Assembly: GCA_947579605.1 (NCBI GenBank)
Contig: OX388314.1
Coordinates: forward strand, 14,815,982-14,879,981
Reading direction: 5' to 3'
Length of the DNA stretch: 64,000 nucleotides
Origin: Athripsodes cinereus
Taxonomy: Eukaryota > Arthropoda > Insecta > Trichoptera > Leptoceridae
Numbering within the stretch: the first letter of the stretch is position 1; every line of letters starts with the position of its first letter. Below, in pieces: positions 45,380-57,362 of the stretch. The position numbers and the translations under genes are program-made. The notes beneath the pieces were generated by a model. The model worked only from the letters and a program-made list of their open reading frames with translations, had not been told where the DNA came from and ran no database searches.

Positions 45380-47008
45380 ATTCCAGAATTCAAATAGGTA
45401 CTGTCTTATATTTCTCATCGAGTTGTTATTATTGCGTAATAAGTACCTATTGTTACAAAAGCCACCCGAGACAATTTTTTTATTGTTTTCGAAAAACGGT
45501 ACTACATTGTGGTAAAAACACGTGGGTTTTAAGATTATTATTCTTACAATTTTTGTTTTTACTGAGTTCGATCAAGTTTTGGTAAGCCCATTCATGCTCA
45601 TGTTAATAATATAACAGTTTATTATTATACGTAGGGAGTGAGTCATACGATGCCATATTATTTTTTGGTTTTATTGCGTGTTCTGTTTTGTTTGCCTCTC
45701 GTGTAATTTTTTGTTTGTTTAATAATAAAATAACATCGGTTACATAATGTTCAAATAATTAAATTTCAATAATTTAGATTACTTCTGCGATATAAGTGTA
45801 TGTGTGTGTACGTGTGTTTTTATTTGTATAAATCTCTCTTCTCTCTGTTTCTAATTATGTTTGATAATGTGTGTATTATTGTACTATTGTTATGTGCATC
45901 ACTTATGGAAAAGGTGAGCACTGTCATGGTAAGTGGAGTTTTTTTTTTACTTAACATAAATAAATAAATAAATATGTAGATGAACGACATAGCTATGAGT
46001 TTTATAGATGGTTACTGCAATTATATGAAATATTTTTTTCTTTTAAGAGTTTTTGACATTCATCTTCTTCGATTACACAATTTTATATTATTTTTAATTT
46101 ACGATTTCGTTCGAATATTTTTGTTTTTATTTGTGTTGCTAAAAGCATTCAACACGAAACGTGTGTTTATAATTTATTATATGAACGTGTTCAAATAAAC
46201 AGTAGATGATGATACTAGGAGAAATAACACGACCCCACACGAGATAATATTATGATCTATAACAGTGTTGTAAACTTTTATTTCGGCAACCTCTGAAAGA
46301 TTAATCCACTCGTGGCATCAAGTGAAGTAATAATGTATTATTGGACTAATCATAATCGTAAAAAATGAGTTAGAAAAATCCTATTTGAGTTATAATAGAT
46401 TACTAATTAAAAATCCATTAGTGTTATTCACCATTTATTGATGTGTTAAAATAAATTGTAGGATTTTTCATAAATCTAACAACGTTTTATAGTATGTAGA
46501 ATTAACATGTCTATATTATTTTATTTTTTTGCTACCGAAATAGGTTGCTGTGTTGATGTTATTACTATTTATATGCCTCAGTTTTATTAAGTGGTGCAAT
46601 TCAAGTCATCCTACAATATAATGTGAGATAATAAAATTAAAATATTTTTCATCCAATAAACACCAAACTGGTATGAGAGTATATTTACATATCGATATAT
46701 GTAACTACATATTACGATTTTATATGCATGTTATTTCTATTATAATAACTGATATAATATTTATTTATACTGAATTACTTATTAATACTGAGTTCTACAA
46801 TGAACTAAAATTGTAATTGTAAATAATCATCGACTTGAAAACCTTTTTAATATCACTCAAAGATAAAACAAAAGAAAGTTAGGAAACGTCGAGAATAGAA
46901 CAAGAAGTAGCGAGATGAAATGAAAATTTCATCGCGAAAAACACTCCGAGTGGAGGCTCCGAATTCTCCATTTTGTGTTTCTGTGGGGAATATTGTAGAC
47001 TTTATAAA
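45380..47008. other. AT-rich, no gene
   Basis: The frame 45980-46198 is hydrophobic and T-rich without recognisable features. Confidence 0.35.
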
Positions 47009-47021
47009 GGCTTAAGATGCT

Positions 47022-47210
47022 GATATGATTTTTTAGATTAGTATGTAATTATTGTTATTTTTTGAGCTTTTTATTTGCTACCGCGGTTTCGGTGGAGCGT
47101 CCACCATTAACTAACATTAACGAGCGTTAATCTAAAACACCGAAACCGCGGTAGCAAATAAAAAGCTCAAAAAATAACAATAATTACATAATAATCTAAA
47201 AAATCATATC
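47022..47210. repeat. 73-bp-arm near-perfect hairpin
   Basis: Arms 47022-47094 and 47138-47210 differ at one position. The inner ends are ccgcggtttcggtg / caccgaaaccgcgg. The 43-nt loop contains attaacgagcgttaat, itself nearly palindromic. ggcttaagatgc occurs at 47009-47020 and 47257-47268, a possible target duplication around the whole unit. Confidence 0.92.
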
Positions 47211-47268
47211 ATGTCTAGAAATTGTTATATAGTTAATGCCGAAAATATAAACAAAGGGCTTAAGATGC

Positions 47269-48099
47269 GATAAGGAAAAGATGCTCTTAGCTTCCCATAA
47301 GTACGAATCAATTTAAAACAGAGGTTCAGTGATGTGTTATCTACCTTGACGTTGATGATAATATGACAAAATGTATGAGACCTCAGTGCAATAATGAAGG
47401 AATACATTAATTTGTTTTTGTTATTAAAGTCCAATGTTGATCATGAAAACACATAAAAACTTGCAATTAATTCAGTTCATTTCTCTCAATGACATTTTTG
47501 GAAACAAGTAACGCTACATTTTTCACTCGCTGATTGATTTATTGAGCAATTTGTATAAATTATAAAAAAGATTGAAAATGTAACGAGAATATATCTCACG
47601 AATGTGTAACGTTGTCTGCCAAATAACGCTTCCTTATCAAGTAATAAATCGAAATTTTTCTACGAATGCTTACTGGGAGTTTTTGCTCTTTTAAATGAAT
47701 AGCGGCAACAGTATTGTATTTGAGTAAATTGGAGCGAAAAACCAGCGATAACGCAATTAATTTAAAATTTAATCCGAAAAGTTAAAATTCTTAGTGACAA
47801 ATGAAATATCATCCCACTCCATGCTTGATTTTTTTGTGACGATACAAAGATTTTCATGTGACCTTTTTCCATTAAAATCTTAATACTAAAGAAAGTATCC
47901 AGGATTTTTATAGTAGGAATGGGAAGGGGACATTTTATTATTATTACTTGTTAGTATGTGGATCTTTTTAAAGATGTAGTTTTCTCGATTGGGTGTACGG
48001 AAGTAGGCACCCATTTTCTCAAATCTTCTCCCACCCGTCATGCTGCGTTAAATTAGAAGAGGAGCACAAAAAGAGGGACGGAGTGCAGGTTAGGAGTTT
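47269..48099. other. AT-rich, no gene
   Basis: Nothing recognisable. The minus frame 47225-47434 has no motif. Confidence 0.35.
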
Positions 48100-48345
48100 T
48101 TAATGAGAAAGGAGGGAAGGTTGCTACTAGTGAGGAAACGCGGGCGTCCGAGAACCATGTGGTTTGATCACTTAGATCGAATTCTCAAGGATGGCCGTGT
48201 CTTGAGTAAGAGAAATCGTGTGTGCATGAAAAATGATATGAATGTAGAAGAAATATATAAAGATAGATCTGTATGTCGCTTTGTGCTCTCCGTCGACCCC
48301 ACTTGGGGTACGGCGTGAGGGTATAGTATAGGATAGTACAGTGAT
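48100..48345 (+). mobile_element. LINE ORF2 C-terminus (family A), short copy
   Basis: RKRGRPRTMWFDHLDRILKD, GRVLSKRNRV, MKNDMNVEE, YKDRSVCRFVLSVDPTWGTA and a stop at 48316-48318, then a gtatagtataggatag tail. It aligns with the C-terminus and (tatag)n tail of 19626-20110 with a few small deletions (for example the EAKEVC segment). It is non-functional. Confidence 0.88.
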
Positions 48346-48699
48346 AATTAAGTAGCCAGGTAGATACCTAAGTATTTATGATGTTAAAAAGAGTAATGAG
48401 TTTACATCACTGCGAAGTGGATCCTCAAGGTTGTCGAAGAAAAATTATTGCCGGCTGATTATTTTATAGCCTTCTTTAACGTTGTTACATTTTAATATAG
48501 CTAACTACCTTTTTACAAAGATTGGTGCTTTTTAGCAATTTAATTAAAACTCTTGCAGAAATTGATATCATGTAAACTGTATCACTGATCGTTACATACT
48601 TGTAATTAAAAACCAGGCTTTGCTCAATGAACCAAAATAACTAAATAAATGAAACACTAGAATGTAGAAATTGCAAACCACCATTATATTTTTATATCT

Positions 48700-48834
48700 G
48701 GGTACCTAGACAAATTGCATTTGGCGATCGCCTACAAATGAACTTTTCGACAATGTACCATAACATTATATGTAGGTACATTGTCGAAAAGTTTGTTTGT
48801 AGTCGATCGCCAAATGCAATTTGTCTAGGTACCC
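48700..48834. repeat. ~60-bp-arm hairpin, 15-nt loop
   Basis: Arms are 48700-48759 and 48775-48834: gggtacctagacaaattgca, ttggcgatcg, aacttttcgacaatgtacc. Three or four mismatches cluster near cctacaaatga / agtcaaac-type positions. Confidence 0.9.
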
Positions 48835-48839
48835 TGTAG

Positions 48840-51800
48840 ATTTTTTTAGAAAATGTTTAATAGTTTCAATAGTCTTCACAATTTTATATAAAATATTTTT
48901 ATATGGCTGGTAGGTTTCAATTATGAGCAGTTATTATACTTTTATGCAAAAACAAATTTGTTCATCAGGTGTACCTATGTACATTAAAATCGTCACATAG
49001 TTTTATATCACCGTTTTGATATAAATTCAATATAATGAATTGAAAATAGCAATAATTTCACAAAAAAATATGGGGATAGTTTCAGATCCTGTTAGTCTTC
49101 CTATTGCTTCTTTGGTAAAGGTAGTCAAAAAAGATTTACAAACATACCTACGTTTATAAACATGAAAGAAAATAAATATTTGTACTTTGATGGTTACAAT
49201 TTTGGATGCGTCGTAAACCATTTACCCGAAATTCTTGATGGAAGTTAACCAGTTTTTTATTGCTCATTAAAAATTACATCAAGATATCAAAATCGATCAT
49301 TATTTGAGTATCAAGCATTTTAATCGTCTCATTGTCGATACAAATAAGATACGAATAAATGGGTTAAGATAAGAAAATAGAGTTTGCAGACTGTGTTGTG
49401 CATCATGCAGCAAGAAAAATAAGAAGCTACACATATAAATGACATTTAAAAAAATAGGAATTGACTATCAAAAAAAAACATTTTGAACATTTTGGTACGA
49501 TGTAGTACCAACTTAAATACGTTTTTGTATTTCAATCAACATTTTTCGTGCAATATTTTTTTTAACAGTCATCTGCGTACTTGCATTTTGAAATTATTTA
49601 TTGTTTAAAAAATAACATGAGTCAATTTAAATAGAATGTGCCCATTTATGAAATATGTCATTCAAAATAGCTAGCGAGTCGTTTTAAATATTTCGTATCA
49701 ATTTTTGTATCATCATCCCCATCTCCACCACTCCCACAGTTCTGACAATCGTGACCATCATACCTCATTCCATTCGCCATATCTACAAAAAAAGTTGCAT
49801 AAAAATATTAATACAGCAAACGTTAAACATCTCAATAATATCTCAAAAATATAAAAATGAGTGTAGGCATCAGTTATATTCATGTATTATTACGTGTATT
49901 TTTTAATGTTACTTTAAAACAATGTTTTTGTATAATTTGGAGTTATGTATTATAATTGTGGTGCAAAATAAAATAAATAACCGTAGCATGTTTAATGAGG
50001 CACTATAAAAACTAAAGTTTTTATTATTTATGACTTGCCCAAATTTGCCCCTGCTCTGCACATCATACATCTCGCGCAGGTGCCCACGACACTGAACTCC
50101 TTTTCACACTATCCATTTCGCGACAGCAACTTGTTTGCAACTTTTCTGACATACCTAGTGCAAGATAAATCGTTATTTTTTTTAAAGAAACTCAAATTGC
50201 GAGAGGTTACACGAACGGGTTAGTCGCGTCAGTTTAGAACTATGCAATTATTACGAAGATTTTTTTAAATTAGTAATATATACATCGTAAGTATGTAAGG
50301 AAAGCAATATTTATTTGGGGTCATCTCGAATTATTGATGCCATCTTGAGATTGAGAATAATAGTTACTTTTTATGTATCAGCCATTTTAAAGAAGTAGTT
50401 TTGTATTACTTTTTTACAATGGTATTTGTAAATATTTATCATATTTTGTTCAATCAATGTCAAGAAATATCCGATGAATACCTGATGCAGTTTTGAATGT
50501 GTAAAATGAGCACTGAACACATCAGCACATGCATATTATATATTATGACAGGTGAGCGGCATCATACACTGTAGACCAATATTATGTATTTGTGTAACGT
50601 GCCGTATTACCATCTCACCAGATGTGAACTGACTACAATGATAATAAAATTCATTAAAATTAGTTTATGAAACAAATATTTTGCATGATCTAATAAACAA
50701 CCTAGCTTTTACTTTTTGAAATTGTTACCGTTTTAAGATGTATTCTAAAGCATGATCTTTGTAATGTAAAAGATGGGCATTTGGAGAAGTATGAAGCCGA
50801 AGGAACATTTATACAAAATTTGTAAATTTCCATCAAATTTTTTTGTTTCTCCCTTATCATAGAAGTTGAGAGTAATTTGTATTGTATTAACCGTTTTGTT
50901 TGATTTATAAGATTATTTTTTTGTTTTCCCCAAAAATATTAATTTATTCTTCCATGTCAATTTTTGTCTTCTTCAATGTAATCGTTTTCAGACAAAATGC
51001 ACTTTTGCATCCTTTTTTCCGTTGTGGGGAGCTTTATTTGGTCTTGGCTTTTTAGACTGCTTATTTGTGAATGTTTTCTTTGCTCAAAGAAAACTCGCCG
51101 AACATTTCAAGTGCATTATAGCACTGAATTTTATTTTTCATCCATTTTCATTATGAACTGATTCTTTAATTCATTTTTCTTATACTCAAAAATTGCCAAG
51201 TCCATCAAACTTTTATATCGGCTAAAAACAAACTAAGTATGGGAAATACCAATTATTAATATAATACCCTGTGTTTGCACTAAGGTTTATTTTGACACGA
51301 AACATTTAAAAACTTTTTTTCATAAAAAATAGGTAATTAAAATTTGTTTTTCCATAATGCCCTAAATCACTTTCAAACGAGTAGATGGCTTTGAAAAGAA
51401 AAGAATGGAGTAGAGATTCAACATCCAGTATCTACACTGAAGATAAGTTTTTTTTCAAATTTGATTATCAACATATTACGGTTCTGTATTTTAATTATGA
51501 TTCTATTCAGTGCATATAGCCGTTGGTACATATCTTTATTGTAAAAAGATGACGGAATGCTAACCGGAAATTTATTCGTACGATCAATTGGCTATACTGA
51601 TCGCATACAAGAGACATATTATGAGCAGAATGCGCATTATTTAATCAATAATTTGTATGATGTGAGAGCAACTATTATTGGTATTCCATATGTATGAAAG
51701 AACGGGTGTTAACCGTATTACACGGCTAATGAGAACATCCCTTTCGATATTAATATTATTAATTATCAACCAGCGGAACTTGAAGAAGTTTTTAGTATCA

Positions 51801-52900
51801 CAGTTCTTAAATTATTGTATCGAATCATTATTATTGATGTTATGTTGGTATAAATAATTTATAGGTCTGCATAAACCTGTCCTTCATATCATTAGTTATT
51901 TTATTGTCGCCTTTTCTACGTAGCTCATTCAACATTTTATCCGACGAGCTGTAACCTTCTTCCGCTCTTGTTTGAGTAGGTAAGGAAACAATAGTTTGTC
52001 TGAATTATTGTCTGACAGGTGATAAAAAATAGTATAGATAATAATTATCAAATGAATTTGAATTATAGATATCTATAACCTAAATGTATGAGTTCTCATT
52101 TATAACCAAAATATATTTGAATTCGATCTTTGCTGAACTATTCAACTATTATTAAGCCAGAAGCTTTTTGCTTGTTGTGAGGGTGTATTAAATAAAATCA
52201 CATTATCAATTATTCATATACTTAAATCTGGTATTTATTTTGAAAAATTCTATATCTTTTTAAATCAATAAATGTACGATTTAGAATGTGACTTAAAACT
52301 TACTTTTACAAGAAGGGTTCCTACTTATACCCAAATAATATTTTTATTCGGTAGATTTTAATAAAATCACACAGTCTTTTAAGAATGAATAATATTTCTT
52401 TTTGTAAATAATTAGTGTGCAGGTTACCATCTTTTTGAGAAACTTCATGATTATTTTGTGTTTTACATCAACATTAATTAAGTTTATTTACTTTAGGTAC
52501 AATTTCGTAATAGCGGAAAAATATAAATCACCAATAGCAGATCAAATAATTATATTGTTTTATATCGACTGAACACGTGTTGACAGACTGAACAGATTTA
52601 TTACGGTTGTTTTTTGTGTTTGTTCTTTCACGTTTTTATTACTTTTGTTTCCATAAAAAGAAATGCACAAAAAATGTACTCGTTTTTACTTGTCTTGCTC
52701 TGACCAAAATCATCAAAATTATCACTCCATTGTCTTCGATGAAAAGGTGTTTCTATAAAATACTACATGTATACAAATTACACTTCAGATACGGAAAAGA
52801 TTTTCAGATAAAAGTTATCTATCTTGCCATGAGGATTGTTGTCGTATTTACTAAGTTACAAAAACGGAAACAGTATTTTACTCTTTTCTATAAAACTTAG
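48840..52900. other. AT-rich, no gene
   Basis: Frames at 49027-49221, 50035-50223 and 52607-52900 have no domain. 50035-50110 is locally C-rich (gcccctgctctgcacatc, cgcgcaggtgcccacg) but shows no coding or RNA signature. This is about 4 kb without a supported feature. Confidence 0.4.
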
Positions 52901-52904
52901 AGTG

Positions 52905-53020
52905 TCCGGTGTGGCGTAAAGGTAACGCCTTTCAGTTAAAAAGTCCCGGACTTGATTCCTGGCCTAGGCAAAAAGAAAAATACTGTTTTCACATTATTCT
53001 GGGTCTGGGTTTCACATGTT
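52905..53020 (+). mobile_element. Second tRNA-derived SINE type
   Basis: gtgtggcgtaaaggtaacgc (A-box-like), then gtcccggacttgattcctgg (degenerate B box), then an A-rich link and a gggtctgggtttcacatg body. The body differs from the SINE at 10989-11163, so this is another family. The B box has lost the GGTTCGA core, consistent with an old copy. Confidence 0.6.
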
Positions 53021-54204
53021 TGGTGCATTGTATATGTGTATCGTCGGATTGATACCATAATATAAGTTTCATACCTTTGTTAAGGACTAGCTCGATCTGT
53101 GTTAACTGAACATATATGTATCCTCTTAAATGCAGGTATTTGTAAAATATTACGAACAATATTTTTAGTATCTTCAATTAAATGATGTTGAATGATACTC
53201 GTTCTAAATGCTTTAAATTTTATTGGCACGGAAAGAATATCTATCTATCTATGTTTATTATAAGTCTACTGACTACATTCCTTGTTAGAGATATCGCGCT
53301 GTAGAGTATTGATAGAAAACTGGAAAAAAGTGGTAAAATCAGAAAACATTTCATTTAATCATATAAAATATTGATACAAGCACCTTCAGATTATTTGTTG
53401 TGAAAAGAAATCTACATAATAATTAGGTATATAATTATTATAATAATAAATTTCTGAACGGGAGCAAAATATTATGTGGATATGTGAATGTTGATGCAAT
53501 AAACCGTTATGAGAATTCAGTTTCAGAGATTGAAATTAACATTAAAAATGTTAAGTCTATGTAATTGCATTGAATCAGCACATTAAAATGTTAATTAGCT
53601 TTTACAGTAAGTAATAATTGTCATTGTGAATTATAACACCAATATGGGAGGACTAAAATCTGTAACACGTAGGTACACCGAAAATTCAAAAAACAGTTTA
53701 TCTTTAAAGCCGTAACCAAATGAACATTCGAACTTTGGACGAAATTAGGCCATTCTCAAGTCTTTGCACACCCACTGAAATATTATTGCTAAAGATTATG
53801 GTTAAATAAATTGCTTTTTAATAGTGTCCTCTCCTTTTGGAGAAATTCCATGGTAGGTGAATCGGCTATAACTTTTGTTAAAAGGTCGTGTGAAAGAAAA
53901 ATAATATTGTTGCATACATTTACAGTAAACCACAATATTATAATAAGTATGGTTACATATCACTTCAGTTTACAATATTTTAACATGATTTTTATATCGG
54001 AAATATCTTATTGAAAGTGATAATATCTTGAATCTAATTAATTCTTTAGATTGTTCGTTAATATTTATGTTGGTTTATATAATTATCCTTTATAGTTATT
54101 TTTACTAGAAAACAAGTAAATCATTCATTGATACCATAGAGGCATTTCTCAGTAGAGTAGCCAGCGAATAAGGGTTATCGGTCTTCGTGGCAAAAAAATT
54201 ATAG
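53021..54204. other. AT-rich, no gene
   Basis: 53198-53290 weakly recalls the 'cacggagaggac' family (ggcacggaaagaatatct). The frame 53811-54014 has no motif. Confidence 0.35.
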
Positions 54205-54420
54205 TTGCTCAGGATGGGTAGAACACTTCATCGCTAATGATGTTAAATAACTTATATCCATATGATAAATAAACCAATAATTATCCCGTGGAGTCCCTGA
54301 ATGTATTTTTTCTAGGCACGGAGAGGACAATCTGCATGTTTATTAAATGCAGTGTATTCACTAGCTATCCCACTTGTGGGAAATATCATGATGATATAAA
54401 CGAAAAACGAATAAACTTAT
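54205..54420 (+). repeat. 'cacggagaggac' repeat family, fullest copy
   Basis: This contains both blocks: caggatgggtagaacacttc atcgc at the head, then ccctgaatgta, gcacggagaggacaatctgc, atttgcag-like aaatgcagtg, tatcccacttgtgggaaata and tgatgatata. Its length of about 215 bp suggests the size of the whole element. Confidence 0.6.
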
Positions 54421-54649
54421 TCTTAAAAATCGTTTTTTATCTAACATACATACATAGACAATCTATTGAGCATGTTTATATAAAAATATGTAGAAATATC
54501 TTGTTTATTGAGAAATAAAATAATGACAGTTTTTAATTGAATTTAATGTTTCAGTGCATATGATTTCTCAAATTTTCATGTAAAAATTATATATTATTAT
54601 ATCATATCCTATTAGGTACCAAGTAATTCTAAATATTTCTTTTCAAATC

Positions 54650-54840
54650 ATCATCATCATCACCCGCAACGCGCCTCTCGGGAGTACAGGGCGGAAACCC
54701 ATTTATTCAGAGCGACTCTGCACTACATAATTGCGTCCCCTGTACCAACGGCATTCGTTGTCAAAGGAACGGTGTATTGTGAAAGAGGGATTCCCGGGCC
54801 GACGGAACCCTTGTGGACGGTAAAACACTGCTCTTTTTGC
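54650..54840 (-). mobile_element. GC-rich fragment, probable LINE 3' end
   Basis: On the minus strand, sequence with ccctgtactcccgagaggcg and cgttgcgggtg ends in (gat)n (plus-strand atcatcatcatcat at about 54647-54661). A GC-rich body abutting a simple-repeat tail suits a non-LTR 3' end. No protein word is diagnostic. The plus-strand frame from 54772 is not a gene I recognise. Confidence 0.35.
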
Positions 54841-55598
54841 TTAAAATACCATTTCAAAAGGGGGATTAAAATTTATTGTATCATAGTAATCTTAATGTGT
54901 AAATATATAGGGAACCTATCATTCTCCATATTTGTATTGACGATGTACCCAAATATATAATAAAAAAATAGTTTGTCAACTTGATGCTTAATTCCTTACC
55001 AAAAGCGAGTAAAGGTAAGTGCATAAAGCCAGTGATAGTATCGTGAATATTATTGATGTTAATCACAACGCCATGAGTTTTATACGCTAATAAAATATCC
55101 GCCATCGCATCTGTGACGAATGATCAAAAAATGATCACTTAAAAGTGTTTTTTTAAGTATAGCTACATATCTTCTCTATCCCCAGGCGAGTTGTAATCAA
55201 TCACCGAAACACATATACTTACTCTTATTCTAGAGGAATATAAAAAAAATAAAATGGTCGAATGGATGACTTTAGTAGATTAAATATATTATTGCATATT
55301 ATAATTTCGGACCTTAACATTTTAAATATTTATTAATTTACAGTTATAAATAATATAGTTGTTGGTAGGTAATTAATTTGGAAAGAAACATTCACTAAAT
55401 ATTTATAAGTGGTCTCTTGAAAATAATCGAACTTTTAAGCATGAATCTATCTTATTTTTTATACAATTATGAGGATTGGAATTTTTTCTCGATTTATTGA
55501 AGTTACATATTTGCTTTTTTTTTAAAAAACTATCTATACCATCTGTTTGTTCCAAGTGTGGGGATGGGAGAAAGTCGGGCTAGTTTAAATTAAAAAAC
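54841..55598. other. AT-rich, no gene
   Basis: Nothing recognisable. Confidence 0.4.
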
Positions 55599-56588
55599 GG
55601 GAGCGTTTTCAACACACAGCCAACTTTATTGAAGGTTTAACAGGAAGAGGAAATCACATAATTTTGACAATAGACATCACAGATAAAGATGTGGCAGTGT
55701 TGCCATGATAAATATTTGTTGCTTAAACATCTTCCCAAGGCGGGAGAGATGAAGGTGAGCAACTGCTCGAAATGATGGCTGACATGTGGAAGCAGGTGAA
55801 CTTTAACATCGATATAGTGGACTGTATTTAGTATGAAATTGTTTATTCACCGACCTTAACAATCAACCACCCTCTCGAGCATACTTAATTCAAACATTAA
55901 ATCCCACTGACAAATCTCATTTAATTTTTACTTATTAAATCCCAATGATAAATCTTATTTGAATTTTATTTATTTTTTACCCCATTAACATTTTACAATT
56001 GCATTGAAGCTTAATAATTTGAACCCCAGCAATGATGTATTATTAACTTATACATTTACATATACTATCACATTTCCTTTACATATTTATAACACTTTAA
56101 TAGCTATATTATATAGGTACATTGATCACTTGAGATTAATATCTTAAACTATAAACTTAAGTTATAATAATATTTGTTTTTGCCCCTAAATAAGTTAGTA
56201 CTTGTTGCTACATTACATTAAGCCTATTAAATTAGGTATATTTAATGTTACTTTGAAATCAATTTTATACTTAGTCTTACATTACCTACCTAGTACACAT
56301 ATTTAAATTATCATGACTCTATGTTAATTATCAAAGTATTATTTTTTACATAATTTTACCAAGAATATTAATGATGTTGAACATCATCTAAATGGAGTAT
56401 ATTTCAATATTAAATTTCTTACATTATATTTCAACAAAATTATATAAATGATGTCAGTCATCACTCTTACATCATTTAACCTTAATTGTGTACAGAGATA
56501 TATCGGGGAAGGGGGGGCTGTTTGACCTTGCTCTGCGCGTTACAATTTAAAATTATACAAGATATTGGCTGTGTGCTGAGGAGCTCCC
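55599..56588 (-). repeat. AT-rich block with inverted ends, candidate LTR region
   Basis: gggagcgttttcaacacaca gcca (55599-55622) is an imperfect inverse of 56565-56588 (rc gggagctcctcagcacacag). On the minus strand, cttcaataaagttggctg near 55617-55634 offers a polyadenylation signal. The block sits directly downstream of the BEL/Pao gene, where a 3' LTR would be. Long inverted ends are not an LTR feature, so it may be a separate nested element. A degenerate 36-bp duplication (attaaatccca...) lies at 55898-55970. Confidence 0.4.
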
Positions 56589-56654
56589 ATTTTGTCGCGA
56601 GCGAGTGACCTCAAGGCACGAGCAAGGCAGGTCTGCGTCCCGCCATGGGAATTA

Positions 56655-57362
56655 TTATTCCAATGGCAAGACACAGACCCTTCCAATGGAAGTGCGATGG
56701 CATTTTCCATCACTTTTCATAACTTCTATAGCCCTAACACATCCATCCCTTCCTGGATATATCTCCGTCACACGGGCCATTGGCCATGTCAAAGAGGGAC
56801 CATCATTTTCCCTTAGAATTACAAGAGATCCTTTTTGAATGTTTGGAAGCTTATCTTTCCACTTAGGACGACTCTGGAGTTGGTTCAAGTATTGTTTAGA
56901 CCAATCTTTCCAGAAACGTTCCTTCATGGCTGTACAATGTTGCCAAAATTGCAGCCTGTTTTCAGGTATCTTAGTTAAATTTTGTTCAGGAATCCCTGTT
57001 AGAGATTCTCCAGCTAAAAAGTGACCTGGTGTCAAATAAGAAAAGTCCTCAATGTCTGTGGACATTTGCACAAGAGGGCGTGAATTTAAAATTTGTTCTA
57101 TTTCAACTAAAACAGTATAAAATTGTTCGTAATTAAGAACTTTGCTTCCCAGCACTCTTTTCAGGTGATATTTAGTGGCTTTAACGCTTGCCTCCCATAG
57201 CCCACCAAAGACCGGGGAATAGCTAGGTATGAAGTTAAATTTAATTCCAGATCTTTCTGAGTGTGTTAATACCTGTCTCCGGTGGGTGTCAGAGGCCTGC
57301 ATTTTATACAATTCATTTAATTGATTATTAGCACCTTTAAATGTGCTGGCATTATCACAATT
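56655..57362 (-). pseudogene. BEL/Pao integrase C-terminal half plus DUF5641
   Basis: The frame is open from 57362 (after TAG at 57363-57365) to the stop near 56655. It starts NCDNASTFKGANNQLNELYK, keeping the second catalytic Asp of the D,D,E integrase (57354-57356). It continues FIPSYSPVFGGLWEASVK with the catalytic Glu. The DUF5641 domain follows (LQFWQHCTAMKERFWKDW, KGSLVILREND, W-x-MARVTEIYPGRDGCVRAI), which is specific to BEL/Pao and close to the usual C-terminus. The conventional ATG at 57311 is internal to the domain and is not a true start; this is the continuation of the upstream frame after a break. It supplied strand transfer and chromatin targeting in the intact element. Confidence 0.88.
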
